Source: CAYXTI01 sp964468495 (lineage in GTDB: Bacteria > Pseudomonadota > Alphaproteobacteria > Rickettsiales > Rickettsiaceae). From it: 64,000 bases of DNA. Made by a program: the position numbers and the translations under genes. The notes below the pieces were generated by a model. It did no database searches. It was not told where the DNA came from and saw nothing but the letters and a program-made list of their open reading frames with translations. Below are positions 1-9,234 of this stretch, piece by piece (position 1 is the stretch's first letter; every line of letters starts with the position of its first letter). The stretch spans positions 138,779-202,778 of the forward strand of contig CAYXTI010000016.1 of assembly GCA_964468495.1 (NCBI GenBank), in the 5' to 3' direction.

Positions 1-429
1 ACCCCATTCAGTAGTTCAATAATTATTAATAGTGGTAAAAATAATGGTATTTCAATAAACAATATAGTATATGGAAATCAAGGACTAATAGGACGAATAA
101 TACAAACCACTGATGAGTACTCTGTTGTTATGCTAATCAATGATTATAACTCTCGTATCCCTGCAATTACAAACAAATCTAGAGAAAAAGGGATAATAGC
201 AAAACAAGGAGATGAATTAAAACTAATATATTTAGCTGAAAATCATAAAATTAAAGTAGGAGAACTAATATACACATCAGGCGATGGTTTACTTTTTCCA
301 TATGGGATATTAGTAGCAAAAGTATCTAAGATAAATGATCAAGGAGTATTTTTAACTACTATTAATGATATTAATAATCTAGATTTTGTTGTAGTAGAAT
401 TATCACATGAGATCAATCATCCTAGATAG
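1..429 (+). CDS. mreC: Rod shape-determining protein MreC, C-terminal part (5' end outside window)
   Basis: Frame 1 is open from the first base to the TAG at 427-429, so the gene begins upstream of the window; an internal ATG at 130 is not the true start. The visible 142 residues match the MreC beta-barrel core: a 'GLIGRI' segment near residue 30, 'NSRIPA' near 50, and a 'YTSGDGLLFPYGILVAKV' stretch near residues 95-112. MreC is a periplasmic bitopic protein that links the MreB cytoskeleton and the elongasome synthases PBP2/RodA to set rod shape. The usual mreB neighbour would lie upstream, outside the window. The family assignment is firm; the N-terminal membrane anchor cannot be seen. Confidence 0.88.
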   Translation, partial: TPFSSSIIINSGKNNGISINNIVYGNQGLIGRIIQTTDEYSVVMLINDYNSRIPAITNKSREKGIIAKQGDELKLIYLAENHKIKVGELIYTSGDGLLFPYGILVAKVSKINDQGVFLTTINDINNLDFVVVELSHEINHPR

Positions 430-477
430 AAATATTGATTAGTTAAAGTTTTCTATACAATTAATAATTTATCACAA

Positions 478-1932
478 ATGACATATAAAGATTTAGAAGA
501 ATTTATTATATTTTTAGAAAAAAATAATCATCTCAAAAGAATCAGTCAACAAATATCTACCAATCTAGAAATTACTGAAATTAGCAGACGATTTTTAAAT
601 AATCAAGGTCCTGCATTACTATTTGAGAATGTTATATTAGATAACAAACAAAAATCACAATATCCTGTTTTAACCAACTTATTTGCTCATCCACAACGAA
701 TCGCTTTTGCTTTAGGGCTAAAAGACCCTTCAGAATTTAGATCATTAGGTAATTTATTATCATTTCTAAAAAATCCTAATCCTCCAGCATCATTAAAAGA
801 TGCTATATCTATGGCTCCATTAGCTAAAAGAATTTTAGCAATGAGACCTAAAATAATAAATAAAAAAACAACTCATCAAGTAGAATATAACCCTGATTTA
901 ACTAAATTACCTATACAAAAATGCTGGCCCGAGGATGTAAGCCCTTTAATTACTTGGCCTCTTATTGTTACTAAAGAAAGAGAAACGGGTAAGTATAACT
1001 TAGGAGTTTATCGTATGCAACCTATAAGTAAAAATAAGTTAATCATTAGGTGGCTTAAAATGAGAGGAGCAGCTCATCATCATAATACTTGGAAAAAACA
1101 ACAAAAACCTATGCCAGCAGCAGCAATTATTGGTGCTAACCCTATACTAACTTTAGTAGCTACTATGCCTATTCCTAATAATATATCTGAATATAGTTTT
1201 GCAGGGTTAATTCAAGGTAAAGCTATTGAACTTATAAAATGTAATACTGTAGATCTTGCTATACCGTTACATAGTGAAATAGTGATAGAAGGAGAAATAA
1301 GTCACGAAGAATATCTTCCTGAAGGACCTTTTGGTGATCATACAGGGTACTACAATAATGTAGAAACTTTTCCAGTATTTAATATTACTGCATTAACAAT
1401 GAAAAAAAATCCTATATATCTAAGTACATATACTGGGAAACCTCCAGATGAGCCCTCTATTATAGGCGCAGCATTAAATGAAATATTTATTCCATTAATT
1501 CAACAACAATTTTCTGAAATAATTGATTTTTGGCTTCCTCCTGAAGGTTGCTCATATCGTATTGCTGTTATATCTATAAAAAAAACATATGCTGGTCAAG
1601 CAAAAAGAGTAATGTTTGGTCTTTGGTCATTTCTACAACAATTTATGTATACAAAATATATTATTGTAGTAGATGATGATATTAATATTAGAGATTGGAA
1701 AGAAGTAGTATGGGCTATTTCAACTCGTACTGATCCTAGTAGAGATTCTATTATTATAAAAAATACCCCTATTGACTATCTAGATTTTGCTTCTTCCAAT
1801 CAAGGATTGGGAGGAAAAATGGGTATAGATGCTACCAATAAGATCCCTCCTGAGACAACTAGAAAATGGGGAAAAAAAATAGAAATGTCTCCAGAAGTCA
1901 TTGATAAAATAGATAAAATACTAGAAAAATAA
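478..1932 (+). CDS. ubiD: UbiD, 4-hydroxy-3-polyprenylbenzoate decarboxylase
   Basis: The 484 residues are close to the usual length of UbiD (about 490). The enzyme removes the carboxyl group of the prenylated ring in ubiquinone synthesis and needs prenylated FMN made by UbiX. The sequence shows the family blocks: an N-terminal 'YKDLEEFI' segment, 'GVYRMQ' and 'MRGAAHHH' near residues 178-205, and 'EGPFGDHTGYY' near 280-290, which holds acidic residues of the active site. The C-terminal 'NQGLGGKMGIDAT' block is also present. It starts 48 bases after mreC and ends in a convergent gap facing era. It belongs with the other ubiquinone genes of the window (polyprenyl synthase, coq7, ubiK). ubiX is not seen here. 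Confidence 0.95.
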   Translation: MTYKDLEEFIIFLEKNNHLKRISQQISTNLEITEISRRFLNNQGPALLFENVILDNKQKSQYPVLTNLFAHPQRIAFALGLKDPSEFRSLGNLLSFLKNPNPPASLKDAISMAPLAKRILAMRPKIINKKTTHQVEYNPDLTKLPIQKCWPEDVSPLITWPLIVTKERETGKYNLGVYRMQPISKNKLIIRWLKMRGAAHHHNTWKKQQKPMPAAAIIGANPILTLVATMPIPNNISEYSFAGLIQGKAIELIKCNTVDLAIPLHSEIVIEGEISHEEYLPEGPFGDHTGYYNNVETFPVFNITALTMKKNPIYLSTYTGKPPDEPSIIGAALNEIFIPLIQQQFSEIIDFWLPPEGCSYRIAVISIKKTYAGQAKRVMFGLWSFLQQFMYTKYIIVVDDDINIRDWKEVVWAISTRTDPSRDSIIIKNTPIDYLDFASSNQGLGGKMGIDATNKIPPETTRKWGKKIEMSPEVIDKIDKILEK

Positions 1933-1948
1933 AAAATTTATATATTTT

Positions 1949-1986
1949 GCTAATATGGTGTAGTACTACTATTGCCTACTATTAGC
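1949..1986. terminator. Inverted repeat in the ubiD/era convergent gap, possible bidirectional terminator
   Basis: Arms GCTAATA (1949-1955) and TATTAGC (1980-1986) pair, and inside them GTAG and CTAC can pair. The element lies just after the ubiD stop, in the 254-base gap between convergent ubiD and era, where a terminator is expected. The stem is AT-rich and there is no strong T tract, so function is uncertain. The rest of the gap shows nothing recognisable. Confidence 0.35.
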
Positions 1987-2186
1987 ATTTAGTTTAATGC
2001 AAAAATCCTATAAACACTCTAACATTAATAATTTTTATAAAAAATAGATAATAAAATCTCTAAAAATCTTTTATTCTATTTTTAACACTAAAACTATTTA
2101 TGCAAGTTTTAATAAAATTAGTTTTTTATAACTTTCTTTCCTAAGGAAAATTATTTTATATATAAATTATAACTTATTCTTTAAAA

Positions 2187-3062
2187 TTATATACTATATA
2201 ATTTTAAGTTTTTCTGCCAATCAACCTTAATCTTAACAAATAAAAATAAATGTATTTTTGTTTGCATCAATTGAGCAATTTTTTGTCTAGATCTAATCCC
2301 TATTTCTTTTATCTTTTGTCCATTTTTACCAATAATAATAGTCTTATAAGATTTTCTAGATACAATAATTATTTGCCTAATCTTAATAGATCCATTTTTT
2401 AATTTTTCCCAATATTCATTTTGGACAACTAATTGATAAGGAAGTTCTTGATGTAATTGCAAATATAACTCTTCTCTAGTAATTTCTGCAGCTAAAAAAT
2501 AAGAAGGCAAATTAGTAATTTCTTCTTTATCATATAACCAAGCTGATTCTGGAGCATTATTTCTAAAAAAATACAATAATTTTTCTATACCTTGTCCTGT
2601 AATTGCTGATACACTAAAGATATGTTCATTATTATTAAAATAATTACTAAAATAACATATATTATCTTGCAAGTATTGTGAGTATAAATCACTCTTATTA
2701 AATACTACTATAATTGGTTTATCTAAAGCTAACAATTTATATAGTAAATTAGTAATTAAAACATCTACCTTAGTAGTAGAATCAAATATTAATAATATTA
2801 TATCAGCATCATTAATACTGGACCAAATACACCTGATCATTGATTTCTCTATTGTTGATTTAGGATCTAAAATACCTGGAGTATCAAAAAATAATAATTG
2901 AGTATCTTCTAAAGTCAAAATCCCTGGAATAATAGTCCTAGTTGTTTGTACTTTATGAGTAACAATAGAAATCTTATGTTTAACTAAATAATTAAGTAAT
3001 GTTGATTTACCTGCATTTGGTTTTCCTATCATAGCAACAGATAAAAACTTTTGTTTACACAT
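2187..3062 (-). CDS. era: GTPase Era
   Basis: Era is an essential GTPase that binds the 3' end of 16S rRNA and assists 30S subunit maturation. The 291-residue protein has the G1 loop 'GKPNAGKS' at residues 13-20, G3 'DTPG' at 60-63 and G4 'NKSD' at 122-125. A C-terminal KH RNA-binding domain carries 'IIGKNGQKIKEIG' near residues 240-253. Length is normal for the family (about 300). It lies 18 bases after rnc on the same strand, giving the alphaproteobacterial order lepB-rnc-era, which suggests one transcription unit. Confidence 0.96.
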   Translation of the reverse strand: MCKQKFLSVAMIGKPNAGKSTLLNYLVKHKISIVTHKVQTTRTIIPGILTLEDTQLLFFDTPGILDPKSTIEKSMIRCIWSSINDADIILLIFDSTTKVDVLITNLLYKLLALDKPIIVVFNKSDLYSQYLQDNICYFSNYFNNNEHIFSVSAITGQGIEKLLYFFRNNAPESAWLYDKEEITNLPSYFLAAEITREELYLQLHQELPYQLVVQNEYWEKLKNGSIKIRQIIIVSRKSYKTIIIGKNGQKIKEIGIRSRQKIAQLMQTKIHLFLFVKIKVDWQKNLKLYSI

Positions 3063-3080
3063 TAAAATAACACAAATTAA

Positions 3081-3785
3081 CTATTTACTATTTATTAATA
3101 ATATTAACTTTTTAGCAGCATCTTTTTCTGCACCTTTACGAGACTTTCCAGTGCCTTTTTGAATAAAAGGACCTACATTTACTTCCACAAAAAAACTAAG
3201 TGCATGAGGAGGACCATAACTAGAAACCATAGAATATTTTGGTATATCATAGTTATTTGATTGTGCCCATTCTTGTAAAAAAGTCTTAGGATCATAATAA
3301 TTAATATCAATATTCTTAATATCAGATGACCAAAATTTATAAATAATTTCTTTCACTGTCTTAATATTACTATCTAAATAAATAGCAGCTAAAATAGCTT
3401 CCATAACATTAGCTGCATTACTGGGATTATCTCTACCACCTGATTTTGCTTCACCATCTGCCATTATAATATAATCTGCAATGCTAATTTCTTGAGATAT
3501 CCTATATAATTGCTGTTGAGAAATAAGATAAGATTTTATTTTAGATATTTCTCCTTCATGATAGCCTATAAACTTATTAAATAACATTTCTGTAATAATA
3601 AATCCTAATATTGAATCACCTAATAATTCAAGACGTTCATAATCTCTATACTTAACTGAATCAGTGTTTTGTTTTAATGATGGATGGCATAATGCTTCTA
3701 TTAACAACTCTTGATTTAAAAAACGGTACCCTATTTTTTCCTCAAGACAAGCTAAATTATTTTTTATATAAAGAGAACTTATCAT
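3081..3785 (-). CDS. rnc: Ribonuclease III
   Basis: RNase III cleaves double-stranded RNA and processes the rRNA precursor. The 234-residue protein has the catalytic signature 'ERLELLGDSILG' at residues 50-61, with the conserved E and D, and a second acidic cluster in 'NVMEAILAAIYLD' near 125-137. The C-terminal double-stranded RNA-binding domain ends in 'GKSRKGAEKDAAKKLI'. Its ATG overlaps the lepB stop by one base (TAATG), implying translational coupling, and era follows after 18 bases. No anomaly is seen. Confidence 0.96.
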   Translation of the reverse strand: MISSLYIKNNLACLEEKIGYRFLNQELLIEALCHPSLKQNTDSVKYRDYERLELLGDSILGFIITEMLFNKFIGYHEGEISKIKSYLISQQQLYRISQEISIADYIIMADGEAKSGGRDNPSNAANVMEAILAAIYLDSNIKTVKEIIYKFWSSDIKNIDINYYDPKTFLQEWAQSNNYDIPKYSMVSSYGPPHALSFFVEVNVGPFIQKGTGKSRKGAEKDAAKKLILLINSK

Positions 3786-4561
3786 TAATAATGTTCACTA
3801 TTATTAGCATATAAATTACTAAATAACCTATTAAATCTAATAGATTTTAACCATGACCAAACATTCAATATGTTATCTATAACACCAAGATCGCTATCAT
3901 ATAAAACCCTTTCAGTAGAAAAAAGTATATAATGCGCTTTTGCTATAAGATTTTGTTCTGGAACAAATCCTAAATCCTTTCTACTATCATTGGACTCATC
4001 TCTATTATCACCTAGAAAAAAATAACACCCTTTAGGTACTATATATGGACCAAAATTATAATCTTTTCGTGTAATATATTTTAACTGAGCAACAGAATAA
4101 CTAACACCATTAGGTAAAGTTTCTTTATAGCTTATATAAGATCTACCTGTTTTATCTACATAAGTTCCAACCATCTCTTTTGGAACCATATTACCATTAA
4201 TATACAATATGCCTTTTACAATCTCTATTTTATCATTTGGTAAACCTATCAGCCTTTTTACATATCTTACACTCATATCATTAGGGGGACGCATTACTAT
4301 AATATCACCTCTACTTGGAGGAGAGAAAAAAATACGATCTGAAAATAAATTCAAGCTAAAAGGAAAAGAATATCTACTAAAACCATAAGAATATTTAGTG
4401 GTTAATATATAATCACCTTCCAATAAAGTAGTCTTCATTGATCCACTTGGGATAAAAAATAACTCAACAATAAAAGTTCTTATAGCTAAAGCAAATAATA
4501 CAACCCATAATATGCTCTTCATTTCTACAAAAATCCCTGTTTTTTTTCTTAATACTGCCAA
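3785..4561 (-). CDS. lepB: Signal peptidase I
   Basis: LepB cuts Sec and Tat signal peptides at the outer face of the inner membrane. The 258-residue protein has one N-terminal membrane segment (about residues 16-36), then 'PSGSM' with the catalytic Ser at about 41. 'YVKRLIGLP' holds the catalytic Lys at about 102, and 'GDNRDESNDSR' is the conserved box E near residues 190-200. It opens the lepB-rnc-era unit and shares one base with rnc. The 270 bases upstream, to the next gene's end, hold no recognisable feature. Confidence 0.96.
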   Translation of the reverse strand: MAVLRKKTGIFVEMKSILWVVLFALAIRTFIVELFFIPSGSMKTTLLEGDYILTTKYSYGFSRYSFPFSLNLFSDRIFFSPPSRGDIIVMRPPNDMSVRYVKRLIGLPNDKIEIVKGILYINGNMVPKEMVGTYVDKTGRSYISYKETLPNGVSYSVAQLKYITRKDYNFGPYIVPKGCYFFLGDNRDESNDSRKDLGFVPEQNLIAKAHYILFSTERVLYDSDLGVIDNILNVWSWLKSIRFNRLFSNLYANNSEHY

Positions 4562-4831
4562 TTGATTAAACCTTATTTATTATTAATTACTACTATTAAC
4601 TCTGTACTAAACTTAAAGTACATTTATAATGATTTCATCGGATTATAACCATCTATGCAATAAGAATCTAGTAAAAATTTAACTATAAAATAAAAATCAC
4701 AATTAAACATATATTGTTAGAGTTAAAAATCTTATAACAGTTAACTTATTTATTATAAAATAAGTAACAAATAGCAGGATTAAATCCTACAACTTAAGGA
4801 ATAGAAAAACTAATTTTTAGTATAGTTAAAA

Positions 4832-5407
4832 TTACAATATCCGATTAATCATAATACTTGAAAAAGGACGATTTTTTTCTATATTTAGCAAAGAAGATTT
4901 TAATAACCAATTATAAAAAGGATATAATAACAATAAATATAATGATTTATATGTAATATCTACAAAAAATTGAGATAATATCCAATCCATAGAATAGTGC
5001 TCTTTTATTAAAAAAAACAATGACATAATAACAGCATCTACTAAGGAAGCTATAAATATAGCTATAACATTTCTTTTATAACTTAAGATACCAACAAGAT
5101 ATATATTGACATATGATGAAACCACTAATGAAAACAACGATATATCAAGCAAATTCTCTACTATGATCTTATGAATATAAAAATTCCTTCCTGATAAGAT
5201 ACTATAAACAAAAAACACACATCCAGCTAAAAAAACAATAATCTTCCTATAGCTATTCAACCTATAAAGAAAATTTACAGAAAACATTATCATTATAAAT
5301 ACTAACGCACAGTATGTAATTTTATTACAAAAATTCAACATATAGGACAATATAAAAACTAGAGCTAAACAAAATAAAGATATATAAGATTTTTGAGTAA
5401 TATTCAT
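4832..5407 (-). CDS. Putative YhhQ/VUT-family transporter (queuosine precursor), divergent
   Basis: This very hydrophobic protein has about six predicted membrane segments. The C-terminal third resembles YhhQ-type transporters: a segment ending in 'IASLVDAVIMSLFF', then a helix with 'VDITYKSLYLLLLYPFYNWL', like the D-x-x-x-K-x10-P-x-Y pattern I recall from that family. YhhQ imports queuosine precursors for tRNA modification. The N-terminal half is not clearly recognisable. The start is set at the ATG at 5407 because AGGAA lies about six bases upstream; a TTG eight codons earlier is possible. The gene stands alone between lepB and the DUF2155 gene. Another small integral membrane family remains possible. 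Confidence 0.5.
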   Translation of the reverse strand: MNITQKSYISLFCLALVFILSYMLNFCNKITYCALVFIMIMFSVNFLYRLNSYRKIIVFLAGCVFFVYSILSGRNFYIHKIIVENLLDISLFSLVVSSYVNIYLVGILSYKRNVIAIFIASLVDAVIMSLFFLIKEHYSMDWILSQFFVDITYKSLYLLLLYPFYNWLLKSSLLNIEKNRPFSSIMINRIL

Positions 5408-5547
5408 AACAATTCCTAAGTAATAAAACAAAAACTAATTAATTATATAATAAAAAAAAGCAACCATCCTTATAGAGTTACTGACTACATGATATTATAT
5501 CTAATTACATACAAATTAAAAGTAATAAATATAACATGTTATATTTA

Positions 5548-6117
5548 TTACATACAATCAACAGGGATAATTTCATATACCGGATGTTCCACCGTAGACA
5601 GTGAAAGATATTTAGAAGTAATCCATCCAGAAAAAACTATCTTTGGATGATCATTTACTATGTACTCTAATACATTTATCCACATAAGATTATAACTATC
5701 ATAAGGATCTGTATTTTTTATACATTGAGAAATCTCAATAGATAAGTTAGCAAAAAATTTTAGCTGATTCAACTCTAATATCACTTTATCTCTTTTTGCA
5801 ATGACTTTATTCAACACAATAACTCGTGCTTTATTATATTTGATTAACGAACTATTACTTGAAGTAAACAAATTATCATTGACATTAATTTTTTCCTGTT
5901 GTTTAGTAATTAAGAAATTATCTTTGGTAAGATCAATATTAATACATCTATCTTTGTAATAAGGTAAGCTATAATCTCTAATATAATTATACCTTCCCTC
6001 TTCATCTTGATTTTCTGGATCTGCTATTGTATCTGTTTCTATACTATCTGCTATAATAGCAAATGAAAACAATTCCAATATTATTAGAATCACTAATCGA
6101 CAAATAAGATTAAACAT
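5548..6117 (-). CDS. DUF2155 domain protein, exported
   Basis: The protein starts with a hydrophobic signal-like segment (about residues 2-24, ending near 'SFAIIADS') and a low-complexity acidic stretch. The C-terminal 100 residues match the alphaproteobacterial DUF2155 family: 'KARVIVLNKVIAKRDKV', a central Cys, 'VFSGWITSKYLSLSTVEHPVY' as a near-complete family signature (last residues omitted), and a final Cys near the C-terminus. Those two Cys could form a disulfide in the periplasm, consistent with dsbB elsewhere in the window. The function of the family is unknown. The start is taken at the ATG at 6117; a TTG four codons earlier (6129) is also open. plsC ends 32 bases upstream. Confidence 0.75.
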   Translation of the reverse strand: MFNLICRLVILIILELFSFAIIADSIETDTIADPENQDEEGRYNYIRDYSLPYYKDRCINIDLTKDNFLITKQQEKINVNDNLFTSSNSSLIKYNKARVIVLNKVIAKRDKVILELNQLKFFANLSIEISQCIKNTDPYDSYNLMWINVLEYIVNDHPKIVFSGWITSKYLSLSTVEHPVYEIIPVDCM

Positions 6118-6148
6118 AATATATAACAATTTTTAATATGATTTAATA

Positions 6149-6886
6149 TTACTCAATTAACAAACCTTTTTCTCTATTAATTCTTGACTCAATATAATTA
6201 GTAAGAGACCTGGTATCATATTTAAATAATTCTGCTTTACTTATAACCTCAATAACTTTAACAGTAATTGTTCCAGATTTCAAAAACCAAAATCCTTTTG
6301 GCCAAAATAACCCTGCATTATGTACTATCATAACTATAGGCACACCTGTAGTTAAAGCTAGCTTTGCTGCACTTGGTTTAAATTTCACACTACGATCTAC
6401 TGGAACACGAGTACTTTCTGGAAAAATAACAAGAGATAAACCTGATTCTATTTTTTTCACTCCTTCATTTAATATTTCAGTTACTGACATACTATTCTTA
6501 CGATTAATAGCAATAGGATTAAGCATTTTTAGCAAAAAACCAAATACTGGAATATAATATAATTCCTTTTTTATTACCCAAGAGTGAATTGGTATAATAA
6601 TTTGCATAAAGAAATTTTCCCAAAATGACTGATGATTAGCTAAAACTAAGTAAGGATCCTTATCTTTAGGTAATTTATCTAATCCTGAAACTTTATAGTT
6701 AATATTTAGTATAATTTTAAGAAAAAAAACAAAAAAAATAGAAAACAACTCAGCAAGCTTATAACGTATAAAATAACTCATTGAAAAAATATTAACTATT
6801 AAAGATACAACAAGCATTAATAAAAGTATAATAACAATTATACAATAAAAGCTAAGTATCCTTAACCGCCAAAAAAATAAGATCAT
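6149..6886 (-). CDS. plsC: 1-acyl-sn-glycerol-3-phosphate acyltransferase (PlsC family)
   Basis: PlsC transfers the second acyl chain to lysophosphatidate during phospholipid synthesis at the inner membrane. The 245-residue protein starts with a long hydrophobic segment (about residues 9-38). Its catalytic box is 'NHQSFWENF' near 83-91, an HX4E form of the usual HX4D that I recall as common in alphaproteobacterial members. The second box is 'FPESTR' where most members have FPEGTR. 'KPSAAKLALTTGVPIV' is also typical. The DUF2155 gene follows after a short gap, and 230 featureless AT-rich bases lie upstream. Confidence 0.88.
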   Translation of the reverse strand: MILFFWRLRILSFYCIIVIILLLMLVVSLIVNIFSMSYFIRYKLAELFSIFFVFFLKIILNINYKVSGLDKLPKDKDPYLVLANHQSFWENFFMQIIIPIHSWVIKKELYYIPVFGFLLKMLNPIAINRKNSMSVTEILNEGVKKIESGLSLVIFPESTRVPVDRSVKFKPSAAKLALTTGVPIVMIVHNAGLFWPKGFWFLKSGTITVKVIEVISKAELFKYDTRSLTNYIESRINREKGLLIE

Positions 6887-7117
6887 TAATATTTATTACA
6901 ATTTATATTACTAATTAATAATAGTTTAAATTAATATAAGCATATACTTAATATTATTTTAGAGTTATAGCAAGTAATTTTTATTATTTTTTATTAGAAT
7001 TTAACTTTCAAAAAAATCTTTAATTATAATTATTATATTTTTATATAATAATATTTAATAAATTTTAAAGTCTAAAATATTAAATAACTATAAAATTTAA
7101 AATAATAACACTAAAAA

Positions 7118-8011
7118 TTAATTAAAATAAGGAATTGAGATAATTATTTCTTTTCCAAAAACCATTTTTGAAATGACTATCCGTGTAGCATATAGTAACA
7201 TTCTTTTATTATTCTCTACTCCATATTTTTTATCTCCTACTATAGGACAACCTATTTGTTTACTATGTATCCTTAATTGATGCTTTCTTCCAGTTAATGG
7301 AAAAAATTTAATAATAGATCTATTATTAATAGTATTTATTACCTTATATTGACTAATAGCTATCCTTTTTTTCTTATAATTATTAGTTTGATCTTCATAA
7401 TTATTCTCTCCAATCCAACTTTTTATTTTTCCTTCTCTTTTTATTGGATAACCTGTACAAATAGCAACATATGTTTTATCTATTAACCGCTTTTTAAAAG
7501 CTTCAGTAATCCTTACAGCACTATAATACCCTTTAGCAATAAGTAATATTCCACTAGTATCCTTATCTAAACGATGAACAATCTTATATTCCTTATTTAT
7601 ATTATTATTCTTCCTGTTTAAATAATTTAATGCATCTGCAATAGAAAAAAGTATTTTACTTCCACCTTGAACTGACAACCCTGATGGTTTATTAATAGCA
7701 ATTAAATCATTAGATTGATATACTAAATATTCTGATAATAATTTACTAGCTAATAGCTTTACTGATAATGAATAAGAATTACTACTATGTTTATTAATTC
7801 GACTAAACTTAAATTGAGAAATCTCATTAGATAACTCTATAACATTTCCAGATACTACTCTAAAATTTGCTTTTATTTTTTTTTTATTAACTTTGATCTG
7901 CCCTAAGCGAAGAAATTTTTCAATAACTCCTTGAGTTAATAAATTATAATAACGACGCAAATAACTATCAAGCCTAACAGGAATCTCTGTTTGTACATAC
8001 ATTTTTATCAT
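7118..8011 (-). CDS. RluC/RluD-type ribosomal large subunit pseudouridine synthase
   Basis: The enzyme converts uridines in 23S rRNA to pseudouridine. An N-terminal S4-like RNA-binding domain (about residues 8-70) is followed by the catalytic domain with 'HRLDKDTSGILLIAK' near residues 146-160; the Asp after HRL is the nucleophile in this family. 'GRKHQLRIHSKQIGCPIVGD' near 240-260 is the second family signature. Length (297) fits RluC or RluD, and the sequence alone does not let me decide which uridines are targeted. It lies downstream of ctaA on the same strand. Confidence 0.9.
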   Translation of the reverse strand: MIKMYVQTEIPVRLDSYLRRYYNLLTQGVIEKFLRLGQIKVNKKKIKANFRVVSGNVIELSNEISQFKFSRINKHSSNSYSLSVKLLASKLLSEYLVYQSNDLIAINKPSGLSVQGGSKILFSIADALNYLNRKNNNINKEYKIVHRLDKDTSGILLIAKGYYSAVRITEAFKKRLIDKTYVAICTGYPIKREGKIKSWIGENNYEDQTNNYKKKRIAISQYKVINTINNRSIIKFFPLTGRKHQLRIHSKQIGCPIVGDKKYGVENNKRMLLYATRIVISKMVFGKEIIISIPYFN

Positions 8012-8040
8012 ATCATAAATTAATAAAATATTTTTAAAAC

Positions 8041-8064
8041 TAGAAATTTTGTTTTCAATTTCTA
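8041..8064 (-). terminator. Hairpin after ctaA, possible terminator
   Basis: TAGAAATT (8041-8048) and AATTTCTA (8057-8064) form an 8-bp stem with an 8-base loop just past the ctaA stop on the minus strand. It is followed in that direction by a T/A-rich stretch. The stem lacks G+C strength, so the call is tentative. Confidence 0.35.
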
Positions 8065-8072
8065 ATTATATT

Positions 8073-9110
8073 TTAGTTGCTTCTAATTAAAAATAATAAC
8101 CTTAGTAGTAACATTAATAACACTATAGCAAATAATTGATGGAATAAAGCTAGAACTATTGGCACAGAAAAAATAAGCGTTGTAATACCTATAATTATCT
8201 GAATTAAAACAACAATAAATATTACTAACAAAGAGAAGGTTAGTTGATTATTTTTTAAATATAAACTATAAATGCATATGCTGGTGATAGCAAAGAAAAT
8301 TATACATGCAAATAATCTATGAAAAAACTGAACTAATACTGGATTATTAAGTATAGAAAAACTAATATAATTAACATCATTAAATTCTCTAGGAATTATA
8401 CTCTCTCCCATATACGGAAAAGTGTTATATACAAGACCAGCCTTGAGACCAGCTACTAAAGCACCAAAAAATATTTGTATAAATAACAAAATTATAAAAA
8501 CTACTAACATAGTTTTTATAATTTTAAACTTTTTTGCGACTATAGGAAATACTTTATATAACATACCTAATAACTGCCAAAATAATAAGCTAAATATAAT
8601 TATTGCCAATAATAAATGGCAAGCTAATCTATAATGGCTAATATAAGGATTATTAATTAATCCACTTTTAACCATATACCATCCCATTACTCCTTGAGCA
8701 CAAATGAGTAATAATATCAATAAGTAAGGCCATATATTAGCCTTAACAATATAATTCTTAACAATAAAAAAGCATAAAGGAAAAAAATATACAACCAATA
8801 TAACACGCCCTATTAATCTATGAATAAACTCAATCCAATAAATTATTTTAAAATCCTCTATAGTTAACAAAAAATTATTTATTTTGTATTGAGGAAATTG
8901 CTTATATTTATTAAATTCATGGTACCATTCTTCTATACTAAAAGGAGGAATAATTCCTAAAAATGGTTTCCACTCAATAATAGATAACCCAGAATCAGTT
9001 AACCTAGTAAGACCTCCTATAACAATAATAGTAAATACCAATATACACATGATAACTAACCACCAAGTTATTATTTTGATCTTACCCTCTAACATTAATA
9101 TATTTTTCAT
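8073..9110 (-). CDS. ctaA: Heme A synthase CtaA (COX15 type)
   Basis: CtaA oxidises heme O to heme A for the aa3-type cytochrome c oxidase. The 345-residue integral membrane protein has eight predicted helices. It carries the COX15 signature 'GGLTRLTDSGLSIIEWKP' near residues 33-50, and conserved His residues in 'EFIHRLIGR', 'SHYRLACHLL', 'FHRLFA' and 'ALFHQLFA', which bind heme in this family. Length is normal for alphaproteobacterial members. It fits the respiratory gene set here (PCuAC copper chaperones, ccmE, ubiquinone genes). Confidence 0.95.
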   Translation of the reverse strand: MKNILMLEGKIKIITWWLVIMCILVFTIIVIGGLTRLTDSGLSIIEWKPFLGIIPPFSIEEWYHEFNKYKQFPQYKINNFLLTIEDFKIIYWIEFIHRLIGRVILVVYFFPLCFFIVKNYIVKANIWPYLLILLLICAQGVMGWYMVKSGLINNPYISHYRLACHLLLAIIIFSLLFWQLLGMLYKVFPIVAKKFKIIKTMLVVFIILLFIQIFFGALVAGLKAGLVYNTFPYMGESIIPREFNDVNYISFSILNNPVLVQFFHRLFACIIFFAITSICIYSLYLKNNQLTFSLLVIFIVVLIQIIIGITTLIFSVPIVLALFHQLFAIVLLMLLLRLLFLIRSN

Positions 9111-9234
9111 ATTATAAAAAACAGATAATACTAATCTTTATTTATATTACATTAAATACAGTTCTTTTCCCAATACGCTTCAAAAGTCTAATTAGTTTAG
9201 AGCTAATAATATACATTATAAATTATATACAATG

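Noticed and set aside
6149..6886. PlsC HX4E and FPESTR as evidence of a broken enzyme
   Set aside because: HX4E variants occur in alphaproteobacterial acyltransferases as I recall them, and the rest of the protein is intact, so I treat it as functional.
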